Below the pieces are notes generated by a model. That model was not told where the DNA came from. It did no database searches and saw only the letters and a program-made list of their open reading frames with translations. The translations under genes were made by a program, and so were the position numbers. From Paracoccaceae bacterium (GTDB lineage: Bacteria > Pseudomonadota > Alphaproteobacteria > Rhodobacterales > Rhodobacteraceae): a stretch of 10,240 nucleotides of DNA. The stretch covers positions 1-10,240 of the forward strand of contig JALSRF010000333.1 in NCBI GenBank assembly GCA_026984895.1, read 5' to 3'. Of this stretch, positions 6,653 through 10,240 are shown piece by piece. Position 1 is the first letter of the stretch, and each line of letters opens with the position of its first letter.

Positions 6653-7846
6653 TCAGCCGTCCTGCGTTGCCGTGCCCAGGTTGTCGCCGGTGCCGTCGGC
6701 GCGCGCGCGCGCCGAGGCCAGGGTTTCGCGCAACTCGCCTTCCATCTTTTTCAGTTCCTGTTCGGCCTCGGCGCGTTTGCGCTTGCCTTCGTCGGCGATG
6801 GCCAGGCTTTCCTCGATGGTGGCGATCAGGTCGGCATTGGCTTTTTTCACCGCCGCGATATCGAACACGCCGCGTTCCATTTCCTGGCGCACGGCGCGGT
6901 TGGCCTGGCGCAGGTTTTCGGCATTCGAGGTCAGCAGTTCGTTGGTCAGGTCGCTGGCCTCTTTCACCGCCCTGGCCGCTTCGCTGGACCGCTGGATGGT
7001 CACCGCCTGGGCCAGCTGCGTTTCCCACAGCGGGATGGTGTTGACCATTGTCGAGTTGATCTTGGTCACCAGCGACTTGTCGTTTTCCTGCACCAGCCGG
7101 ATCGAGGGCAGCGACTGCATCGTCACCTGGCGCGTCAGCTTCAGGTCGTGCACCCGGCGTTCCAGGTCGTCGCGCGCCGCGCGCAGGTCGCGCAATTCCT
7201 GTGCCCGGATCACGCCCTTGTCCTCGGGCGCGGCCTTCACGGCGGCGGCCAGTTCGGGGATGGTGCGTTCGTCCAGCTCTTTCAGCTTTTCTTCTCCGGC
7301 GACGATGTAAAGCGCCAGTTCGTCGTAGAATTCCAGCGTCTTTTCATAGAGTTTGTCCAGGGACTTGATGTCCTTGAGCAGCTTGTGCTCGTGGGTCATC
7401 AGGTTGTCGGTGACCTTGTCGATCTGTTTCTGCACGGTTTCGTAGCGGGCGACGAACCTGGCGAAGGGGGCGGCGCGGCCGAGCAGCCTTTCCCACCAGC
7501 TGCGCTTGCGGCGCACGTCGAGTTCGCTGATCGAGAACCCGCGAATCGTGGTCACGATTTCGCGCAGGCTGTCGCCGGCGGGGCCCACGTCCTTGTTGCG
7601 CACGTCCTGCAGCATCGACTGGCTGATCTGCTGCAGTTCGGCCTGCGCGGCCGAACCGAAGGCGATGATCGAATTGGTGTTGCCCATGTCGATTTCGTCC
7701 ATGCGCCGCCGGATTTCCTCGGCCACCGGCTGATCGGCCTCGGCCAGCGGGACAAGCGCCTGCGGGGGCTCTTTCAGTTGCACTGCGGTGACATCCTCCA
7801 GCATTTCCAGGCCGGCGTTTGTCTTGCCGCGTCGATCGTTACTCAT
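6653..7846 (-). CDS. TelA/KlaA-family 'toxic anion resistance' protein
   Basis: The 397-residue, strongly charged, almost all-helical protein matches the TelA family in length and in its motifs. IIAFGSAAQAELQQISQSMLQDVRNKDVG is at about 60-88, LREIVTTIRGF follows, and the WERLLG..APFARFVARYETVQKQIDKVTDNL segment comes after it. The second half (NSTMVNTIPLWETQLAQAVTI, then a long Glu/Lys/Ala-rich coiled coil) is typical too. It has no signal peptide or membrane helix. Plasmid relatives were named for tellurite resistance; the chromosomal relative YaaN of Bacillus sits beside xpaC, as here. The actual activity is unknown and may be in envelope or metal stress. Its ATG overlaps the xpaC stop in ATGA and GGAGGGG precedes it inside xpaC, so the two are co-translated. 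It is intact. Confidence 0.9.
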   Translation of the reverse strand: MSNDRRGKTNAGLEMLEDVTAVQLKEPPQALVPLAEADQPVAEEIRRRMDEIDMGNTNSIIAFGSAAQAELQQISQSMLQDVRNKDVGPAGDSLREIVTTIRGFSISELDVRRKRSWWERLLGRAAPFARFVARYETVQKQIDKVTDNLMTHEHKLLKDIKSLDKLYEKTLEFYDELALYIVAGEEKLKELDERTIPELAAAVKAAPEDKGVIRAQELRDLRAARDDLERRVHDLKLTRQVTMQSLPSIRLVQENDKSLVTKINSTMVNTIPLWETQLAQAVTIQRSSEAARAVKEASDLTNELLTSNAENLRQANRAVRQEMERGVFDIAAVKKANADLIATIEESLAIADEGKRKRAEAEQELKKMEGELRETLASARARADGTGDNLGTATQDG

Positions 7847-8814
7847 GTATTCCCCTCCGTTTTCAACAAGGTGCGCATGTGCACGCCTTCGCGTTCCAGG
7901 CGTTCGCGCAGGACTTCGATTTCAACGTTCATGTCATTGCGCTCGTCCAGCAGCAATGTGCGGGTGCGGGTGGCAAAATTGGCTTCCAGGTCGTCCAGAA
8001 AGGCCTCGTAATCGGCACGCGCCCCGGCGTCCCGGCTGCGCGCGTAGAGATCGGCGAACCTGATCGTCGCATCGCGCGCGCCCAGCAGGTAGACGCCCAG
8101 GTAGCGCCGCGCGCTGGTCAGGTCGCGCGGATCGTCCTCGACCGTGCGGAACATGTCGCGCGCGGTGGCTTCGAAGCGTTCCACGCGCGCCTCCAGTTTC
8201 CGGTCGCCGGCGCGCGCAATGGCCGCGTGCATGGCGGCAAGGTGCTTTTCCGCCTCGTCCACCGCGCGCGCCACGCGATCCTGCTGAAAGGTGTCGATCC
8301 CGTCCATGCCCTTGTCGCGCAGCGGATCAGGCCCGAAGGCAAGGCCATGCAGCACCGCCCCCAGCAGCGCGAATATCGCCGCATTCGTCATGGACCCGCC
8401 CGAGGCGACAACCGCCGCAAGAAGCCCGGCGCCAGTCAGGACCGAGGCGAATATCTTGCGCGGGAAGGCCGGGCGGCGCGCTACCTTGCGCGCCTCGTAG
8501 GCCTCTTGCGCCAGGATTCCCTCGCGCGTGAGCCAGGCGGCCAGAAGCAGCAGGCCCAGCCCGCCCAGCATCAGCGCCAGGGCGCCGGGCGGCCGGAAAA
8601 ACGCGCGCACCGCCAGCGGCAGCGGGGCCAGGAACAGGGCGTTGACCCGCGCCCCCGCCCTTGTGCGGCGCTTGCCGCGCCACGGGTCCTTCTGCACCGC
8701 TGTGCCTGCGTTTGTGCCCGTGCCCGGGTTTGTGCCCGGGTTTGTGCCCGTGCCCGCGTTTGTGCCCGCATCCGTGGCTGGCGGGCTGTATTTTCCACCG
8801 AAATGCCGGGCCAT
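7843..8814 (-). CDS. XpaC-like protein ('5-bromo-4-chloroindolyl phosphate hydrolysis' family)
   Basis: The 323-residue protein has three parts. Residues 1-60 are a low-complexity, Gly/Thr/Asn- then Arg-rich N-terminus with a repeated (T/G)N(P/A)GT pattern at about 18-38. Two hydrophobic membrane segments follow (about 77-95, and 121-160 as a hairpin or pair around GSMTN). From about 165 there is a cytosolic helical domain, with a region DKGMDGIDTFQQDRVARAVDEAEKHL that resembles the XpaC family, ending near the TelA gene. The family name comes from a Bacillus phenotype on a chromogenic phosphate; no phosphatase motif is visible and that activity is doubtful. The start ATG at 8814 is chosen because it overlaps the stop of the small upstream ORF (TGATG) behind a G-rich run. 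A longer frame to 8928 would be read through that small ORF. It overlaps telA by 4 bases. Confidence 0.82.
   Translation of the reverse strand: MARHFGGKYSPPATDAGTNAGTGTNPGTNPGTGTNAGTAVQKDPWRGKRRTRAGARVNALFLAPLPLAVRAFFRPPGALALMLGGLGLLLLAAWLTREGILAQEAYEARKVARRPAFPRKIFASVLTGAGLLAAVVASGGSMTNAAIFALLGAVLHGLAFGPDPLRDKGMDGIDTFQQDRVARAVDEAEKHLAAMHAAIARAGDRKLEARVERFEATARDMFRTVEDDPRDLTSARRYLGVYLLGARDATIRFADLYARSRDAGARADYEAFLDDLEANFATRTRTLLLDERNDMNVEIEVLRERLEREGVHMRTLLKTEGNT
8701..8771. repeat. In-frame tandem repeat (6/12/18-bp periodicity) in the 5' end of the xpaC-like gene
   Basis: The motif tttgtgcccg recurs at 8711, 8729, 8741 and 8759, spaced 18, 12 and 18 bases apart, with shorter tgcccg units between. 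All spacings are multiples of 3, and on the minus strand they encode a low-complexity stretch of Thr-Asn-(Ala/Pro)-Gly. Copy number could vary without breaking the frame. Confidence 0.85.
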
Positions 8815-8897
8815 CACGCCCCCCCCGTGACGGCGACGTAAAGCAGTGTCGCGACCAGAAGGAAAAACGCCAGTTTCTGCAATCCGTCCGTGCCCAC
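8814..8897 (-). CDS. 27-residue single-pass membrane peptide at the head of the xpaC-telA operon
   Basis: A GTG at 8895-8897 opens a 27-codon frame ending in TGA at 8814-8816, which overlaps the xpaC ATG as TGATG. The peptide starts MGTDGLQKLAFFLLV and continues ATLLYVAVTGGA: a short polar head with one Lys, a hydrophobic helix of about 16 residues, and a small tail. An in-frame TGA lies just upstream of the GTG and no ATG, TTG or other GTG lies between, so this start is the longest possible; an internal TTG (codon 6) is less likely. GGGGG 5-10 bases before it is a modest Shine-Dalgarno. The coupling to xpaC, the clean hydrophobic helix and the otherwise tight operon argue that it is a real gene. 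It may serve as a leader for coupled translation or as a small membrane partner of XpaC. No family is recognised. Confidence 0.6.
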   Translation of the reverse strand: MGTDGLQKLAFFLLVATLLYVAVTGGA

Positions 8898-8943
8898 CTT
8901 TGCCCCCGTTACCCTGTGACCATGTCAACGTCGCACCGTTCCC

Positions 8944-8949
8944 CTTATA
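8944..8949 (-). promoter_or_regulatory. Weak candidate -10 element for the leftward operon
   Basis: Read leftward, TATAAG at 8949-8944 lies in the 72-base gap between terC and the small ORF, about 47 bases before the GTG start. No good -35 box sits 16-18 bases upstream (the sequence there is TAGCGC-like), so it may be weak, use another sigma factor, or be chance. The operon could instead be read through from terC. Confidence 0.25.
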
Positions 8950-8969
8950 GACCCTGCGCCATGGCGGCG

Positions 8970-9803
8970 CTACCGGGCTTGTCTTTGCTCCTTGCGCCGG
9001 GCCGCACTGGCGGCGGACAGCTTGCGCGAGTAGCCGCTTTGCACCACCTCGACCAGCACCAGAACCGCGATCGAGAAATAGAACGTGGATTTCGACATCG
9101 GCACGATCTCGTAGCTGAAAAGGCTGATTTTCAGAGAATCGTCGTGCATCGCATGGGCCGCCGCCGGGCCGGCCTCTCCCAGCAGCACCACGCCCACGAT
9201 CAGCAGGATGAACAGGCCCAGCACCTCGTACATGCGGTTCTTTTCCAGAAAGGCGGTGACCCCTTCGGCCAGGGCCAGCATGGCGATGCCCGAAATGACG
9301 ATGGCCGTTGCCAGCACCAGGAACACCCTGGTGATGGCGAGGGCGGACAGGATCGAATCGAAACTGAACACCAGGTTCATGACGACGATTGTCGCCGTCA
9401 CCATCGCCGCCGGCCTGGCATTGTGCTGGCCGAACGAGGTGTCGAGGTCGTCCACGCTCAGCATGTGGGCGATTTCCTTGACCGCGGTGAACATGATGAA
9501 CGCCCCGCCGAAGACAAACACCAGCGTGGCGAAGTTCACGCCGCCCTCGATCACGCCGGGAATGTCGAAAACGTAGAACGGCTGGCTCAGCGCCTCGATC
9601 AGCCTGATCATCACGAACAGCAGCCCGATGCGCAGCACGACGGCGATGATGATGCCCCAGAAGCGCACCGATCTGCGGCTGTGCGCGGGCGCGCGCTGGC
9701 TTTCGATGGAGATGTAGAGAAGGTTGTCAAACCCCAGCACCGCCTGCAGGAAGATCAGCACCAGAAGGTGGCCCAGGTTGGTCAGCGTGAAAAGGTCGGT
9801 CAT
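8970..9803 (-). CDS. TerC-family integral membrane protein
   Basis: The 277-residue protein has about seven hydrophobic helices. It carries the two family acidic sites expected in the membrane: LGFDNLLY with Asp26 and NLVFSFDSILSAL with Asp149. The segment ITRVFLVLATAIVISGIAML and the later EKNRMYEVLGLFILLIVGVVLL are also typical of TerC. Members of the family (Alx/MntX-like, YkoY, YceF, TerC) export manganese or serve metal loading of exported proteins and tellurite stress; which applies here is not decided by sequence. The C-terminal tail is basic (RKLSAASAARRKEQRQAR) and cytosolic. The ATG at 9803 follows GAAAGG at a 6-base spacing; a longer frame running to 10136 is an artefact of the repeat in the neighbouring gene. 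It lies 103 bases after the pseudouridine synthase gene and 72 bases before the xpaC-telA unit on the same strand. Confidence 0.92.
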   Translation of the reverse strand: MTDLFTLTNLGHLLVLIFLQAVLGFDNLLYISIESQRAPAHSRRSVRFWGIIIAVVLRIGLLFVMIRLIEALSQPFYVFDIPGVIEGGVNFATLVFVFGGAFIMFTAVKEIAHMLSVDDLDTSFGQHNARPAAMVTATIVVMNLVFSFDSILSALAITRVFLVLATAIVISGIAMLALAEGVTAFLEKNRMYEVLGLFILLIVGVVLLGEAGPAAAHAMHDDSLKISLFSYEIVPMSKSTFYFSIAVLVLVEVVQSGYSRKLSAASAARRKEQRQAR

Positions 9804-9873
9804 GGCGGGCCTTTCGTCGTTTGGCGTGTTTTGGCGTGGCGTTGGCGGGAAGGAAAACACAGCCGGCATGACC

Positions 9874-9897
9874 GGGGCAAGGCCAAGCTTTGCCGGG
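9874..9897. terminator. Weak hairpin after the pseudouridine synthase gene
   Basis: GGCAA and TTGCC, with flanking CC/GG pairs across a bulge, can form an imperfect hairpin around the HindIII-like AAGCTT in the gap between the pseudouridine synthase stop (9907) and terC. No T-run follows on the minus strand. It may partly separate the two genes; the remaining gap sequence up to 9804 shows only a loose tttggcgtg repetition. Confidence 0.25.
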
Positions 9898-9906
9898 AAT
9901 TCCCCG

Positions 9907-10240
9907 TCAGCGCCTCGTGCGCGGCGTCTTGCGCTGTCGCTTCGGCTTGAGACGCGGTTTCGGGGGCGGTTTCGGGTGTGGCGCTCCTGCCTTTGCCTCT
10001 GCCTCTGCCTTTGCCTCTGCCTCTGCCGCTGCCCCTGCCTCTGCCGCTGCCGCTGCCGCTGCCGCGCCCGGGCCAAGCTGGTCGCGCAGCACCCGCGGCC
10101 TGACTTCCTTGACCGCGCCGGGGCCGAGCGTGCCAAGCCGAAACGGCCCGTAGCTAGTGCGGATCAGCCGGTTCACCTGCAGGCCGACCGCTTCCATCGC
10201 CCGCCTGATCTCGCGGTTGCGCCCCTCGCGCAGGGCCACC
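9907..10240 (-). CDS. RluB/RsuA-family 23S/16S rRNA pseudouridine synthase, C-terminal part (5' end outside window)
   Basis: The frame is open at the right edge and ends in TGA at 9907-9909. The visible 110 residues start in the catalytic domain's last conserved block, LREGRNREIRRAMEAVG, then VNRLIRTSYGPFRLGTLGPGAVKEV, the usual end of RluB-like enzymes (RluB would modify U2605 of 23S rRNA). After LRDQLG comes a tail of about 57 residues, first Ala/Glu/Lys alternation, then a basic proline-rich end PKPPPKPRLKPKRQRK. Basic tails on these enzymes are common in alphaproteobacteria and probably aid RNA binding. The S4 domain and catalytic Asp lie beyond the edge. RluB is more likely than RsuA, RluE or RluF, but that is not settled here. 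A GTG at the edge should encode an internal Val, not the start. Confidence 0.87.
   Translation of the reverse strand, partial: VALREGRNREIRRAMEAVGLQVNRLIRTSYGPFRLGTLGPGAVKEVRPRVLRDQLGPGAAAAAAAAEAGAAAEAEAKAEAEAKAGAPHPKPPPKPRLKPKRQRKTPRTRR
9986..10066. repeat. Hexanucleotide repeat (TGCCTC/TGCCGC/TGCCTT) in the pseudouridine synthase tail
   Basis: About 13 units of a 6-base period, TGCCNN, run almost without break. On the minus strand they read as Ala codons alternating with Glu, Lys, Ala or Gly. Copy-number change keeps the frame, so tail length may vary between strains. Confidence 0.85.

Noticed and set aside
6434..8011. Plus-strand open frame of about 525 codons opposite telA and the DUF2927 5' end
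   Set aside because: It has the His/Gln/Val/Phe-rich composition of an antisense shadow; the minus strand carries TelA motifs.
8815..8928. N-terminal extension of the xpaC-like protein to an ATG at 8928
   Set aside because: It would add a hydrophilic, Gly/Arg-rich segment with no family character and would be read across the small ORF that has a better protein signature and a coupled stop.
8923..8928. Perfect TTGACA on the minus strand before the small ORF
   Set aside because: The position 17 bases downstream reads GGGCAA, not a -10 box, and is within the small ORF's ribosome-binding region.
9804..9906. Manganese (yybP-ykoY) riboswitch before terC
   Set aside because: Known for some TerC-family genes, but I could not find its conserved core in this gap, which is only 103 bases long.
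9804..10136. N-terminal extension of TerC
   Set aside because: The added part is an Arg-Gln repeat read from the neighbouring gene's hexanucleotide tract in another frame; GAAAGG precedes the ATG at 9803.
1..10240. Mobile elements, CRISPR, tRNA or rRNA genes
   Set aside because: No transposase or integrase motif, terminal inverted repeats, spaced direct repeats, cloverleaf or rRNA-like sequence could be recognised; base composition is even throughout.

Overview
The window is one stretch of a GC-rich alphaproteobacterial chromosome. The gene content and protein style (type-B-like PutA tail, RluB-like enzyme with a basic Ala/Glu/Lys tail, DUF2927, TelA/XpaC pair) fit a Rhodobacterales-type organism best. 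That placement is inferred from family resemblance, not from a marker gene. There is no transposase, integrase, CRISPR array, rRNA or tRNA that I can see, and almost all the DNA is coding.

Left part (1-3039): the 3' end of putA (proline catabolism) runs rightward off the left edge. It converges on a leftward, translationally coupled pair: a PfkB-family sugar kinase (fructokinase-like) followed by dtd (D-aminoacyl-tRNA deacylase). Divergent from the kinase is a small heat-shock protein gene (Hsp20) with an excellent Shine-Dalgarno and a plausible RpoH-type promoter. A 208-base convergent gap (3040-3247) holds a candidate terminator hairpin and a small tandem repeat.

Central part (3248-8897): a compact leftward gene set, probably one operon. 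In transcription order it is: a previously easy-to-miss 27-codon membrane peptide, xpaC-like, telA-like, a DUF2927 lipoprotein, an SPFH-domain protein fused to a GYF_2-type domain, and a double zinc-ribbon protein with a C-terminal membrane anchor. The first junctions overlap (TGATG, then ATGA) and the later gaps are 7, 25 and 52 bases. The parts resemble pieces that Bacillus subtilis keeps separately: xpaC-yaaN (XpaC/TelA) and ydjG/ydjI (zinc-ribbon/SPFH, linked to the PspA envelope response). Directly upstream, also leftward, lies a TerC-family membrane protein. I read the set as a membrane-associated stress or metal/envelope-maintenance module with cytosolic, inner-membrane and periplasm-facing parts. 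The individual families are known; the joint function is inference.

Right part (8970-10240): terC, preceded by the 3' end of an RluB/RsuA-family pseudouridine synthase gene that runs off the right edge. Its tail is encoded by a hexanucleotide repeat.

The most interesting points are the six-gene module itself, the tiny ORF at its head, and a run of eight G at the tiny ORF/xpaC overlap. A -1 slip there would fuse the tiny membrane segment to XpaC.
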